This document shows, piece by piece, positions 1 to 9,959 of a DNA stretch of 64,000 nucleotides. The notes beneath the pieces are model-generated. The model saw only the letters and a list, made by a program, of their open reading frames with translations, had not been told where the DNA came from and made no database searches. The DNA comes from Petaurus breviceps papuanus (taxonomy: Eukaryota; Chordata; Mammalia; Diprotodontia; Petauridae), in assembly GCA_028583685.1 (NCBI GenBank), contig JAMXIF010000031.1, forward strand, positions 10,388,230 to 10,452,229, written 5' to 3'. Within the stretch, counting starts at the first letter, position 1. Every line of letters begins with the position of its first letter. A program made the position numbers and the translations under genes.

Positions 1-102
1 TTGCCCAAGGTCACATGGCTAGTTTTTGTATTGTGTCTGAGGTCACATTTGAACTCAGGTCCTCCTGACTCCAGGGCCGGTGTGCCACCTTGCTGCCCCT
101 CA
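1..102 (-). repeat. WSINE1-type SINE (cut by window start)
   Basis: Reads backwards through the family: 'TTGCCCAAGGTCACATGGCT' then 'CCTCCTGACTCCAGGGCC' and the 5' end 'GCTGCCCC'. The poly(A) end lies outside the window. The family name is from recognition, not a search. Confidence 0.75.
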
Positions 103-103
103 A

Positions 104-299
104 CTTCATGAGTTCAAATGTGGCCTGAGATATTTACTAGCTGTGTGACCCTGGGCAAGTCACTCAACCCTGTTTGCCTCAGTTTCCTCATCTGTAAAAA
201 GAGCTTGATCAGGAAATGACAAACCACTCTTGTATCTCTGCCAAGGAAACCCCCAAATGGGATCACAGAGTCAGACATGACTGAAAATGACAGAACAGC
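104..299 (+). repeat. Mar-1-type SINE with RTE tail
   Basis: Contains the CORE-SINE segment 'CTGTGTGACCCTGGGCAAGT', then the RTE-derived 3' tail: 'CCAAATGGGATCACAGAGTC' followed by 'AGACATGACTGAAAATGAC'. It abuts the SINE on its left directly. Confidence 0.8.
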
Positions 300-443
300 A
301 AATGCCTCAGTTTCATTACCTATTAATTGAGGATAATAATGTTACCTCCTTGCTGGAGTTGTGAGAATCAGAGATAATATTTGTGAAGGGCTTACCACAC
401 TGCCTGGCATATAGTAGGTGCTTAATAAATGCTTGTTTCGTTC
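300..443 (+). repeat. MIR, 3' half
   Basis: Starts in 'CCTCAGTTTC' and ends in the LINE2-like tail 'TGCCTGGCATATAGTAGGTG' plus 'CTTAATAAATG'. Confidence 0.75.
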
Positions 444-469
444 CCTCCGGCCCTGCATCAGTGTGGGTT

Positions 470-960
470 CCTTTGATCCTGATACATAGTCTCTGCCTCT
501 AGTGGAGAGATCCCTTGAATTCCCAGACTCGCAGGCTCTCGCCTGCCTGCCTCTCACGCTCCTGACCGGCATTCTCTCGGCAGCATCTCTCTGGTTTTCT
601 GACGCTCTGTATGACCTGACTTTGGATACCCTCCCTGTCTCCGCTCACCGTTCACCTGCTCCGCGGGCAACTCCTGGTGTGCGTCAGTTTCTTGGCGTCC
701 TGGTTGCTTAACCTGACCGGTGACCCCTGACCATCTGCATTCCGACACTGACAGAAACATCCCCGTGTAGTGGTTTGCTTGACAATGGCAGCGGAGCAGA
801 GGCGTTCAGGCAGGAGCGGGGATGGTGAGCTTGGCTGCCTGCCCCTGAAGCTGCCTGTCAAAAAGCAGAGCGCCCGGTGAATGAGGATCCAGGGGGCGGG
901 AAGGGACGGTTATAAAGCGCTGCAGACGATCACACGCGGTCCCTCCTCAAGTTCCTGTCA
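470..960. promoter_or_regulatory. CpG-rich block, candidate CpG island
   Basis: By eye this stretch has roughly 25 CpG dinucleotides in about 500 bp and is clearly GC-richer than the rest of the window, where CpG is rare. No SINE or LINE signature is visible in it. It may be a promoter-associated island of a gene or noncoding RNA, or the CpG-rich part of an unrecognised LTR. A poly(A) signal (AATAAA) near 1,158 fits either a short transcript or an LTR. Methylation and transcription are unknown. Confidence 0.5.
892..916 (+). promoter_or_regulatory. GC box plus TATA box
   Basis: GGGGGCGGG at 892-900 is an Sp1-type GC box. TATAAA at 911-916 follows 10 bp later. If real, transcription would start near 940, inside the CpG-rich block and reading rightwards. 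No confident coding exon follows within 1 kb. Confidence 0.4.
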
Positions 961-1261
961 ATAGCTGAGCAGCTGGGTTAAGTGAATTTCCCCTCTAGGC
1001 TATGAATATAGGCTTTTCCCTGTAGTCGCTGCTGTCCTGGGCTTTCTCCCTATTGTTCATATTGCACGGCAGGCCCAATGGTGGAAGGAGAGAAAAACTG
1101 AGAACCCCATGGAAATGACAGCCCTGTGTTTATAATTCAAAGACAAATGCTTATCTGTAATAAAGTGTAAATACCAAATAGAGCAAAACAGACCAACCCC
1201 CAATCTCCCCACCCCTCCCCAGGATTAGGCTCTTGCTACCTTGTTCTTGGGTTATTTCGAT
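961..1261. other. Unassigned sequence
   Basis: No repeat or exon recognised. Contains AATAAA near 1,158 and a C-rich run near 1,198-1,220 just before the L1 fragment. Confidence 0.4.
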
Positions 1262-1616
1262 AACCTCTTTTAAAATTATTTTATTTTTTCTGTTTATCCA
1301 GTATTAATTCCCCGCCCATCCCTCCCCTGCCACTGCCACTAGACAAAACAAGAAAACCCTCAAACCATATAAACCAAAACCTTTGTAACAAATATAGTCA
1401 AGCAAAACCAATTTTCATATTGGCTATATCAAAAAGTATGCATCTCATTCTGTACCCTGAATCCATAGACCCTCTACCAAGAGGTGGGTAGCATGTTTCC
1501 TCACTGGTCTTGTGGAATCATGGTTGGTCATTGCACTGATCAGAGTTCTTAAGTCTTTCAGAGTTTTTTGATTTTACAACACTGATGTTATAGTGTAAAT
1601 TGTTTTCCTGATTCTA
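1262..1616 (-). mobile_element. L1 3'-end fragment
   Basis: Reverse-oriented marsupial L1 3' region. The run 'AGGTGGGTAGCATGTTTCCT' and the following GGTTGGTCATTGCACTGATC-like segment recur in the other minus-strand L1 copies here. Ends in T-rich sequence on the left, the expected side for a poly(A) tail. Confidence 0.7.
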
Positions 1617-2250
1617 CCTTAATAATCTCTTACCTTAGTCTCTCTGCCTCTAGTTTCCACCATCCCACTTCATTGCCAGATTAACCTTTGATAGGCACAG
1701 GTCACATTAATTCTCCAAATTTTCTGACTCCCTGTTTCCAAGAAAGTCCAGACCCCTTAGTCTGGCATTCAAGGCCCTTTACCATCTGGTTCCAGTCTAC
1801 TTTTCTAAGTATTTCTTGTACTCCATAACCCAATCTTGTCTCTACTTTGATCAGTTGTTCCTTATAGAACAACTCTCCTTTCCCTTTATATTTCTAACGA
1901 TTGAAATCCCATCCATTTTTCAAGGTTTGTTTCAAATGATACCTCTACCAAGAATCCTTCTCTGATTGCTTCAGCCAGAAGCAATCTCTTTGCATATATA
2001 CTTTGCTACCTCTTTGTATTTATTTCTCTTATTGATGGGTCATATTACCTTTTTTTTTTGCTTTTTGGAGAGCAATTGGGGTTAAGTGGCTTGCCCAAGG
2101 TCACTTTCTTATTGCAGTTTTGGGGGACATTATCTCTAGTGGGTTGTTAGCTTCTTGAGAGCTGGGACTGTGTTTTATTTCCTATTACTCATTGTCTCTC
2201 CTTCAATAGCTTAGTACATGGCCTTGCCCATAGCAGTTCTTTAAAGAAGG
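1617..2250 (+). repeat. L2 (LINE2) fragment
   Basis: Shows the L2 block 'CTGGCATTCAAGGCCCTTTA' near 1,761 and the 3' block 'TTCTTGAGAGCTGGGACTGT' near 2,152. Old and degraded, interrupted by a short SINE piece. Confidence 0.7.
2053..2105 (-). repeat. WSINE1-type fragment inside L2
   Basis: T-run, then 'GCAATTGGGGTTAAGTGGCT' and 'TGCCCAAGGTCAC'. Only the 3' part of the SINE is present. Confidence 0.65.
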
Positions 2251-3039
2251 ATTGAAATTTAAGAATACTTTGAAGAACCAAGTGGGTCAATTAGTACACA
2301 TGCTAGAAATAGTAGGATGGACTTTATCTTTTTTTTTTTTTTGGACTTTGTTATTTCAAAGATAGGAAAAATGATTGCAACCTTATTAAAAATAAAAAAA
2401 AAGTCAGTGGGTGCAATTGATGCACCTGGTCCTTCTAGTATTAATAAATGTTTGTTGAATGAATAAATGAATGAAAATCTAAGTACTAAAAAGTACATTT
2501 CTCAACCAACTGTGATAGTTTTTGCCTTTGGTTTTCTGTCTCTGTTTCTGTCTCTCTTTCTCTTTGTCTCCCTCTTTCTTTCTCACTGCTGTTTCTAGTA
2601 GTCAAAATTCAAGTGCTTAAATGCCATATTAAATGCCACATCTGTCTTTCAAGGATTCCACTGCCCTCCCCCTCCCTTCTCCCCTCTCAGCAGTAGGCTC
2701 CCTTCTTTTTCTCCCACTAGAGCAAATCTTCCCTCCTGAGTTTTTTTTTCCCCCTGCACTGGAGGCCCTTGGTGATGTCACCCTGTCTCAGCTGGTTCTA
2801 ATTAACCTCTCATCAGGCTGTCTCTGAGCGAATACCTCACCACCCTGACTTTTTAAAGGGGTCAGATGATACTGAACCACAGCTAACACAAGTTAAATAT
2901 AGTTAGATCATTTAACATGACAATTATAAGTTAAACATAAACAAATTTCTTTACATACACTTCTGCTCATTATCCTGATTTCTTTTTGATGTTTCTAACC
3001 CTAAAAGAATCATTTCATCCAATTTTTTGTTGCTTGAAA
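2251..3039. other. Mostly unassigned; pyrimidine-rich
   Basis: A short L2-like tail (TTAATAAATGTTTGTTGAAT) sits near 2,440-2,470. 2,520-2,600 is a T/C-rich simple stretch. The rest shows no recognisable repeat or exon. Confidence 0.4.
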
Positions 3040-3590
3040 AATAGACCCTCTGGTGCTTGTTTCCAACTCTTCGATCAAGGCCGTGCAGACAGGCATTTGC
3101 AAACCAGATTGACCATGCCTTAAAAGGCATATCATTTCACTTGGTTGTTTTCCAAGCCTGGCATGTACTTCCCCCTCATCTTTGCCTCATAGAATCCTTC
3201 CAATCTCAGCTCCAGGGCCACCTCCCCATGAAACCTTTCCTGATACTTCCCAACTGCTGGTTCATCATCCACCCAGTTACCTTGTATTTATTTTGTGTAT
3301 AATTTATATGTGCAGGTTGGTTTCCCCGATAGAATATAAGCTCCTGGAGGGCAGGTGCAAAAGCAATCGGGGTTAAGTAACTTGCTCAAGGTGACACGGC
3401 CAGTTATTATTTTTGTGTAGGTGCCAAGTATCTGAGGCCAGAACTGATCCCAGGTCTCCCAATACTGGGGCTGGTGCTCTTACTGTGCCACCTGGCCGCC
3501 CCTAGGTGCTCCTTCTTTTTTTGTCCTTGTAGACCCAATCTCTAGAATGTGTCTGACACATAGAAGGCACTTACTAAATGTGTGTTGTTT
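3040..3590 (+). repeat. L2 fragment with SINE insertion
   Basis: L2 blocks before (CTCATAGAATCCTTCCAATC, then TAAGCTCCTGGAGGGCAGGT) and after (CATAGAAGGCACTTACTAAA) the SINE are in the expected order, so one L2 copy has been split. Confidence 0.75.
3359..3503 (-). repeat. WSINE1-type SINE
   Basis: Near-complete reverse copy. Flanked by a short direct repeat AGGTGC at 3,353-3,358 and 3,504-3,509, compatible with a target-site duplication inside the L2. Confidence 0.75.
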
Positions 3591-3690
3591 GCTAACTTGG
3601 TGACCTTAGGAAATTCACCTCTGTTTGCTCACCTGAAGAATGGGAGTGCTGGTGACCTTTGAGGGCCCTTCCAGGTAGAATCTCAAGTGA
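3590..3690 (+). repeat. MIR fragment
   Basis: Divergent: 'TTGGTGACCTTAGGAAATTC' to 'GAGGGCCCTTCCAG', matching the middle and 3' part of MIR/Mon-1. Confidence 0.5.
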
Positions 3691-3794
3691 ATATATATGG
3701 GCCGTCTGATTCTTATTCCTTGGTCAAGTCACTCTGTCTGTGTGACATTTTCCTCAACTACAAGCAGTGGTAACAAACACATTCCATATCTATG

Positions 3795-3995
3795 GAACAA
3801 ATTTTGGATACATTTTCTCATTTTATCCTCATACCTCTATCTATGGGAGGTGGGGCTGCTGTGCCATTTTGTATAGTAGCAAAATGAAGCTCAGAGAGGT
3901 GACTTGTCCCAGGTCATATACTAGTGAGTGGGAGAGTTAGGACTGGAATCCAGGTCTTTAGCGTTCAAATCTAGGGCTGTTCCCATCACACCCTG
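3795..3995 (-). repeat. MIR
   Basis: Reverse copy with 'CTCAGAGAGGTGACTTGTCC', 'CAGGTCATATACTAGTGAGT' and 'GGAATCCAGGTCTTTA'. Confidence 0.65.
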
Positions 3996-4437
3996 CTGAT
4001 GACCAATGCTTTCCTATCTCAAACCTAATGATGTCTGTGTTTATATCATAGGAATAACTTAACCATAGCATGGCATAGCTTTCACAAAGTCAGACTGGTC
4101 AATAATCCATAAAATATTAGGTATTTATCATGGCATTTAAAGTAATACACAGGAAGCCAAATACAAAGCCTAAAATGAAGGCATGGGGATGGGGTGGGGC
4201 AGGAGCAGTTGAAGATAAAGTTAGGGAAGTTACCAAAACCTTTAGCATGATGATCTTCAGACCATGACAGAAAGATCAAGGAGTCCTGGGAAGACATTTT
4301 GGACCTGACGTATTCAGATTCTATCAGTCTACTTGTTATTAATCCTAATTGATGTGTGGGATGCTTTGATCCTTTATGAATTCCACTTCAGGGCAGCTTA
4401 CTAAAGCAGACAAGAGTTATTCATTTTATAGGGTGGG
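3996..4437. other. Unassigned sequence
   Basis: No repeat, exon or RNA gene recognised. Confidence 0.4.
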
Positions 4438-4815
4438 ATCATAGCTTTAGAGCTGAAAGGGCCCTTATGTCATCTAGTCCGGAGGTGTCCAACGCATAGC
4501 TGATTGAAGCCTGCAACACTCCTCAGTGTGGTCTGAACTAGATTAAAATGTAAGTGGGAAATATTTAAATAGAATAAATAAAAATACAACACAATATAGA
4601 TAATGTGAGTAGGTGGTTTTCTATGTTCACTTCTATTTGAGTTTGACACAATTGATATAGTACAATTTTCTCTTGTCCCTCCTACCCCTCATTTAACAGA
4701 AGAGGAGATAGAAACCCACAGAAGTTGAGTTTCTTGCCCAAGGTCACATAGGTAGAACAAGACAGACCTAGAATTTAGATTCATATCCTCTCATTCCAAA
4801 CCAGCATTCTTCTTG
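4438..4815 (-). repeat. MIR split by a DNA transposon
   Basis: Left part 'TTTAGAGCTGAAAGGGCCCT'; right part starts near 4,680 and carries 'TTCTTGCCCAAGGTCACATA'. The interrupting piece has its own terminal inverted repeats. Confidence 0.65.
4485..4649 (+). mobile_element. MITE with GTGTCAAAC-type ends, copy 1
   Basis: Starts GTGTCCAAC and ends GTTTGACAC, with internal 'TAAGTGGGAAATATTTAAAT' and 'GGTGGTTTTCTA'. The same internal blocks appear in three other copies here. No coding capacity. Superfamily not assigned. Confidence 0.65.
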
Positions 4816-5054
4816 TTCAGTCAAGGCTGATGATTGGCTTCCCAGTTCTTATGGGACAACAAAGAGGGAGATAACTGGTGATTGACTGGAGGGGCCCTAG
4901 TGGTACTGGTATGGGGCATGGAAGTTTCCAGAAAAGGGCATGAGGAGAAGGTATTAGTGGGAGAAAGCAGGTGCAGAATAGAGGTAATCTGCCACAATTG
5001 CCAGAGATGACCAAAACATGAAAAAGAGTTTTTCAATTATAACAAGGACTGAAT

Positions 5055-5195
5055 CAGATCACTGTATATTTACAGTTGATGAATCTGTAGCTTGAAAGTG
5101 GCTGGTTGACTCACCCAAGGTCACACAAGGAGTTGGTAAAAGGGTGGGATTAGGACCAGGTTTTTTATTTTCAGTCCAGGGCTCATGACAATGTA
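5055..5195 (-). repeat. MIR fragment
   Basis: Reverse copy recognised from 'CACCCAAGGTCACACAAGGA' and 'GGATTAGGACCAGG'. Confidence 0.55.
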
Positions 5196-6037
5196 CTTTG
5201 ATGTTAAAAGATGGTTGTCTGGGATAAGAACTCGTTATTTGAAAAAAACTGCTGGGAAAACGAGAAAACAGTATAGCAGAAACTGGGCATAGATCAATAT
5301 CTTATACCATATACAAAAATAAAGACTCAATGGGTTCACGATTTAAATATAAAGGCTGATACTGTAAGCAATCTGGGAGAACAAGGAATAGTTTACCTGT
5401 TAGATTTATGGAGAAGGGAAGAATTTATGACCAAACAACAGATAGAGAGCATTACAAAATGCGAAATGGATAATTTTGATTACATTAAATTGAAAAGGTT
5501 TTGTATAAACAAAGCCAATGTAACCAAGATTAAGAGGGAAACAGAAAATGGGAAAGAATTTTTACAACCTGTGTCTCTGATAAAGGCCTCATTTCTAAAA
5601 TATACAGAGAAAGGAGTCAAATTCATAAGAAACAAATCATTTCCCAATTGATAAATGGACAAAGGATATGAACAGGCAGATTTTAGAGGAAGAAATTAAA
5701 GATATCTATAAACATATGAAAAAATGCTCTAAATCACTATTGATCAGAGGAATGCAAATTAAAACAACTCTTAGGTACTGCATCTCACTGGTCAGACTGG
5801 CTAACATGACTAAACAGGGAAATGATAAATGCTGGAGAAGATGTGGGAAAATTGAACACTAATGCATTGATGATGGAGTTGTGAACTGATCCAACCATTC
5901 TGGAGGGAAAATTGGAACTATGCCCAAAGGGCTATAAAAATGTGCATATATTTTGACCCAGCAATACTTCTTCTAGGGCTGTTTCCCAAAGAGATCATGC
6001 AAGTGGGAAAAGGACCCGTATGTACAAAAATATTTAT

Positions 6038-6466
6038 TTATTTTTTTTCCACATTTATTCTTCCTTTATCAGAATGTTGGCACTACATCATTGTATGGTT
6101 CATTACAATTTTTCAAATAAATTTACCTTTCCAGGTTTCTCTGGACCCTTTAATTTTTATTTCAAATTTCCTATTCAACTCTGGTCTTTCCATCAGAAAT
6201 GTGTGAAAGTTCTCTATTCTTTTAAAGATCCATTTTTCCCCCTGTAGGTTTATACTCAGTTTTTCAGGATAAATTATTCTTGATTGCAAGCCAGTCTTTT
6301 GAAATAGTGCTCCAAGACCTCTGTTTTTCAGTAGAAGCTGTCAGGCAGGTCTTGTGATATTGACTGTAGTTCCTTGATATAAACTCATTCTTTCTGGATA
6401 ATTGAAGAGAGAGACAGAGAGAGAGACAGAGAGAGAGAGAGATACAGAGAGACAGAGAGAGGGAGG

Positions 6467-6498
<32 letters not shown>

Positions 6499-6535
6499 TT
6501 GACATTTGACATTTGACATTCTTGGGTCTTTTCCT
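6038..6535 (-). mobile_element. Retroposed insert inside L1
   Basis: Interrupts the L1 between identical 15-bp copies of TACAAAAATATTTAT at 6,023-6,037 and 6,536-6,550. The left end is T-rich (an A-tail read backwards) with AATAAA just before it on the minus strand. So it is a minus-oriented, poly(A)-tailed retroposon. Its body, including 'TGGCTTGCAATCAAGAATAA' on the minus strand, resembles a segment common in marsupial LINE copies, but I cannot name the family. Its 5' end carries a (GA)n tract. Confidence 0.8.
6405..6498. repeat. (GA)n / (GACA)n microsatellite
   Basis: About 90 bp of GAGA interrupted by ACAGAGAG units, at the 5' end of the retroposed insert. Confidence 0.95.
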
Positions 6536-7142
6536 TACAAAAATATTTATAGCAGCTCTTTTTTTGGTGGCAAAGAATTGAAATCTAGGAGATGCCTATC
6601 AATTGGGGAATGGCTAAACAAATTGTGGTATATGAATGTAATGGAATACTATCGTGCCATAAGAAATGAGCAGATGGATTTCATGATAACCTGGAGAGAC
6701 TTATATGAACTGATGCTGAGTGAGGGGAGCAGAACCAGGAGAACATTGTACACAATTACAGACACATCGTATCTGTGATGACTGGCTTTGATAGACTGGG
6801 CTCCTCTCAGCAATGCAAGGCTATAAGACTAATGATGGAAAACGCTATCCACATTCACAGAAAGAATTACAGAGTCTGAATGCAGATCAAAGTAAACTAC
6901 TTGTTCTCTCTCCTTTTCATTTTTGTTTCTTCTTTTTCGTTATTCATTCCATTGGTTATAATTCTTCTTTACAACTTGACTAATGTTTCATGTGAAGGTA
7001 TATGTAGAACCCATATAGGATTTCATGCCACCATGGGGGTGGGTGGGTAGGGGAGAAGAAAATTTGGAACTCAAAAACTTGTAGAATTGAATGTTTAAAC
7101 CAATAGCAAATAAATTTTTAAAATTTCCCTTAAAAAAAAAAG

Positions 7143-7737
7143 AAAGATGGTTGTAAAGTAGAATAAAACAAAACAACAGCTTGGACCAATTTTAGACATT
7201 GTTTAAAGCAAAATTGAAAAATAGGTGAATTAGTCTTTTCCACCTCTATCTGCCTTCATTCTTTATTCCTACTAGCAGCTTCTTCCCCATTTTGGGTGAT
7301 TCTCAGGCACTCAATGACCCTCAGCTGCTTCCTTGTTTCTCATGGTCCCTCACAACTTCTTGTTGTAAATTCTTCCTGATCTCTCCTCTGCCCCTCAAAA
7401 CATTCCTGTTCAGTGTCCCATTGCTTCAGGACCCTGCTCTTAGTTAATGAATGTCACCCACTAATTCTTGCTAAAGTACAAATGGCTGAAAATGAGTTAG
7501 TATATTCTCCCTTTAGGTAGTCCAGTCATTTGCAGTGTATAAAGAGTCTTCCATACTTTAACTCAAAGGAGTAAAAAATGATGATAATCATTTGGTCATC
7601 TGTAGAAGTCTGCTTTAGGGGATAGGGGAAATTTGGAGGTCAGTGTTGACCTTCACAAGAGCAAATTCAGTCCGATGATGCAGATGGAACACATAAAATA
7701 TGGCAACCTTTAAATTATAGTACCGTTTACACCAGGT
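7143..7737. other. Unassigned sequence
   Basis: Non-repetitive as far as can be seen; no exon-like frame. Confidence 0.4.
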
Positions 7738-7934
7738 GTGTCAAACATGTGTCTAGTAACCCTCTAGAGTTCTGGTAAAGACAGATCAAGTTGTAATTGG
7801 GAAATATTTAACAAAATAAATAAAATACATAGATAGAGCATAGATAATGTTAACATGTGGTTTTCTAAGTCAATGTATACTGGGGGATATTCATGTATAG
7901 TTTAGCAGGACCTTTTACTACTTCAGTTTGACAC
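7738..7934 (+). mobile_element. MITE with GTGTCAAAC ends, copy 2
   Basis: Best-preserved ends: GTGTCAAAC at 7,738-7,746 and its exact reverse complement GTTTGACAC at 7,926-7,934. Internal 'TGGGAAATATTTAACAAAAT' and 'GTGGTTTTCTAAGT' match the other copies. No coding capacity. Confidence 0.75.
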
Positions 7935-8284
7935 ACTACTGGCCTACATTACCTACTCTAAGAGCTTGATTGTTATGGTTGATTCAATTGCATTCTTTGG
8001 TGAAATTTTGAACTCTGCACTCTCAAACAGACTTTTGCAAAGGTTCTAAACTCTTCAGGGCCATAAAGAGTCTCCTCGTAAATCATAGTAGGTCCTTTCC
8101 CTTCATGGACCCATGACCACTTTGCATTGCTGTGATTTATGATCTTTTATATTAACTGTGCTGAGCTCAGTGTGAACAATGGAGAGGTTGTGGGTCCAAT
8201 GCCACTGCATATTCTATTGCAAGGCTACAGACTGGGTCAGTTATTTTGCAAATATGTTTTGAATATGTTGATGCAAGTTTTCCC
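7935..8284. other. Unassigned sequence
   Basis: No recognisable repeat or exon. Confidence 0.4.
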
Positions 8285-8402
8285 TGAATGACTGCAAGAC
8301 TCTTGAGGGCAAGGACTCTTTCATTTTTATTCTTGTATTACCAGTGCCTAGCACAGTGCCTGGCACATAGTAGGTCTTTACCAAATGCTTTTTGTTTGAA
8401 TG
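8285..8402 (+). repeat. L2 3' end
   Basis: 'CTTGAGGGCAAGGACTCTTT' and 'GTGCCTAGCACAGTGCCTGG' mark the last 120 bp of L2. Confidence 0.85.
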
Positions 8403-8544
8403 AAAATGATTGAAGGTGAGAAAGTATGAAGAGATCAGTTCAAACTCAACACTACTAAAGACAGTTCAAAGCACATTCTCTATTGATGTGAGTTCAGCAG
8501 TGTCTTCTTTGTATTTGAAGGACAACATCAGAGGTAGGGATAGC

Positions 8545-8730
8545 ATGGTATCAGTAGAGTTCAAGCTGGAATGGAGTTTAGAGGTCACCTAATCCAACCT
8601 GTTATCCAGGGCAGGCATCTCTTCCGCAGTGCCTCTGTTATAGTCAACTAGTTTCTACTTAAACACTTTGAGTGAAAGGAAAAACTCATTTCTTAACAAG
8701 GTAGGCTGTGCCATTGATGGGAAATACTTA
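8545..8730 (-). repeat. CR1/L3-like fragment
   Basis: 'GAGGTCACCTAATCCAACCT' followed by 'TTTCTACTTAAACACTTTGA' matches the reverse of the mammalian L3/CR1 3' region. Moderately sure. Confidence 0.5.
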
Positions 8731-8761
8731 AATTATCTGAAAGCTCTCATCTATTCATTCC

Positions 8762-8910
8762 ACTTTGTATCCTCAGTGCCTAATGTGGGGCACAGTGCAT
8801 AGCAGGTGCTTTACAAAAATTTGTCAATTAACTGACAATAAATGTTCATTGAGTACCTACTGTGTTCCAGGAACTTTGTTAGCCATGGCAATACAAAGAA
8901 AAAATACACT
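8762..8910 (+). repeat. L2 tail plus 'CTACTGTGTTCCAGG' repeat
   Basis: An L2-like 3' end (GTATCCTCAGTGCCTAATGT) runs into the start of a marsupial interspersed repeat seen many times here ('TTGAGTACCTACTGTGTTCC'). I do not know its formal name. Confidence 0.6.
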
Positions 8911-9334
8911 TCCATCTCACTGCTGGTCACCTTGTGATTTTGGGGAGAAGGGGAGCCCTAAGTTCTATATCTAAGACTTGATTTCTTTCCTACCCAATAA
9001 CAATTCCACAATGAATACAAATGGTGAATAGCAAAGAAACCATTTCTTCAAATCATAGCAAAACAAATCAGAGAAGCTATACACAGGAGAAGAGATCACT
9101 CAGCTCTACCAAGATCTACCTAGATCTCACCCAAGGGGAAGCTCCCTAAGCTCTCTAGAGTAGTAAGCTGAGGCTAGGGACATGATGGAGATTGCCCACT
9201 CCTCTCATGTTGGCGTTTCACCAATCTTTTCCTTTAGCAATCTAATGTGGGATTGGACTCTTCCATCTTCTCTCTCAAAGCTCTGTCCTTTCCTCATTGT
9301 CCATTGATAGCAGGAGATTGTTTGGGTCAGAGGA
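8911..9334. other. Unassigned sequence
   Basis: No repeat or exon recognised. Confidence 0.4.
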
Positions 9335-9597
9335 CCTAATCTTTGATTCCCACCTCAGATACTATGATCTTGTGTAGTCATCTAACTTGCTGGTTCTCAA
9401 TTTCTTTATCTGTAAAACATAGGGGTTGCTCTAGAAACAGGAGTGGGGAACCTGTGAACTTGAGGCTATATGTGGCCCTCTAGGTCCTCAGGTATGGTCT
9501 TTGACTGAATCTGAACTTCACAGGCAGCAGATTCCCCATCCCTGGTCTAGATGGTCTTTGAGGGCTCCATTAGTTCTTGTGATCCTATGATCTCTGC
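9335..9597 (+). repeat. MIR split by a hAT MITE
   Basis: MIR from 'ATTCCCACCTCAGATAC' to 'TATCTGTAAAACATAGGGGT', continuing after the insertion at 'TAGATGGTCTTTGAGGGCTC'. Confidence 0.7.
9438..9544. mobile_element. hAT-type MITE
   Basis: Starts CAGGAGTGGGGAAC and ends TTCCCCATCCCTG, an imperfect inverted repeat of the CAGGGGTGGGGAACC family. Flanking 8-mers CTCTAGAA and GTCTAGAT are near-matches, as expected for an old hAT insertion in the MIR. Confidence 0.65.
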
Positions 9598-9789
9598 TGG
9601 AATCAGAATCCTTAGTGTTTTTCTATTTCTGTTCTCTTCCCCAATCACACTCTTCCATATAGATTTTTTCCCTCCTTTACCTGTTGGAAGTCCTACTTAA
9701 GGCTATTCTTGATCTCTCTCAGCCTTTATTCCCATTTCTCCTGGTTGGGAATGACCTCCCTCAGATCTCATATAACCTTTGGTTATATA

Positions 9790-9868
9790 GGGTGTCCCAA
9801 AATTGAGAGTGTAAAGTTTTAATAAGCTTTTTGAAGCTTAAAAATCCACTAAGACTTTTGGGACACCC
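9790..9868. mobile_element. Mariner-like palindromic MITE (79 bp)
   Basis: GGGTGTCCCAAAA at 9,790-9,802 pairs exactly with TTTTGGGACACCC at 9,856-9,868. TA dinucleotides flank both ends. Size and layout resemble MADE1-type mini-mariners: almost nothing but two arms. The inner arms also pair in part (AAGCTTTTTGAAGCTT centre). Confidence 0.75.
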
Positions 9869-9959
9869 TACATTACTGTCTAGTGCACTAATGTAATGTT
9901 GCATATTATAGCTAGGTATGGTGGGGTCAGCCTTCTAGAAAATGAACCTTTTAAAGGCA

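Larger units (their letters stand above)
5219..7142 (+). mobile_element. Marsupial L1, 5'-truncated, with its own insertion
   Basis: Last part of ORF2 and the 3' UTR of an L1. Typical stretches are 'GACCAAACAACAGATAGAGA' near 5,430, 'AATGCAAATTAAAACAACTC' near 5,752, 'CAATTGGGGAATGGCTAAAC' near 6,600 and the T-rich 3' UTR to about 7,135, ending in an A-run. A 12-bp direct repeat AAAGATGGTTGT at 5,207-5,218 and 7,143-7,154 is the target-site duplication, so both ends are fixed. The ORF2 frame is broken, and the element cannot move. A 498-bp minus-strand piece sits inside it. Confidence 0.9.

Noticed and set aside
6264-6512. Serine/leucine-rich minus-strand frame
   Set aside because: Translation of the (GA)n tract inside the retroposed insert.
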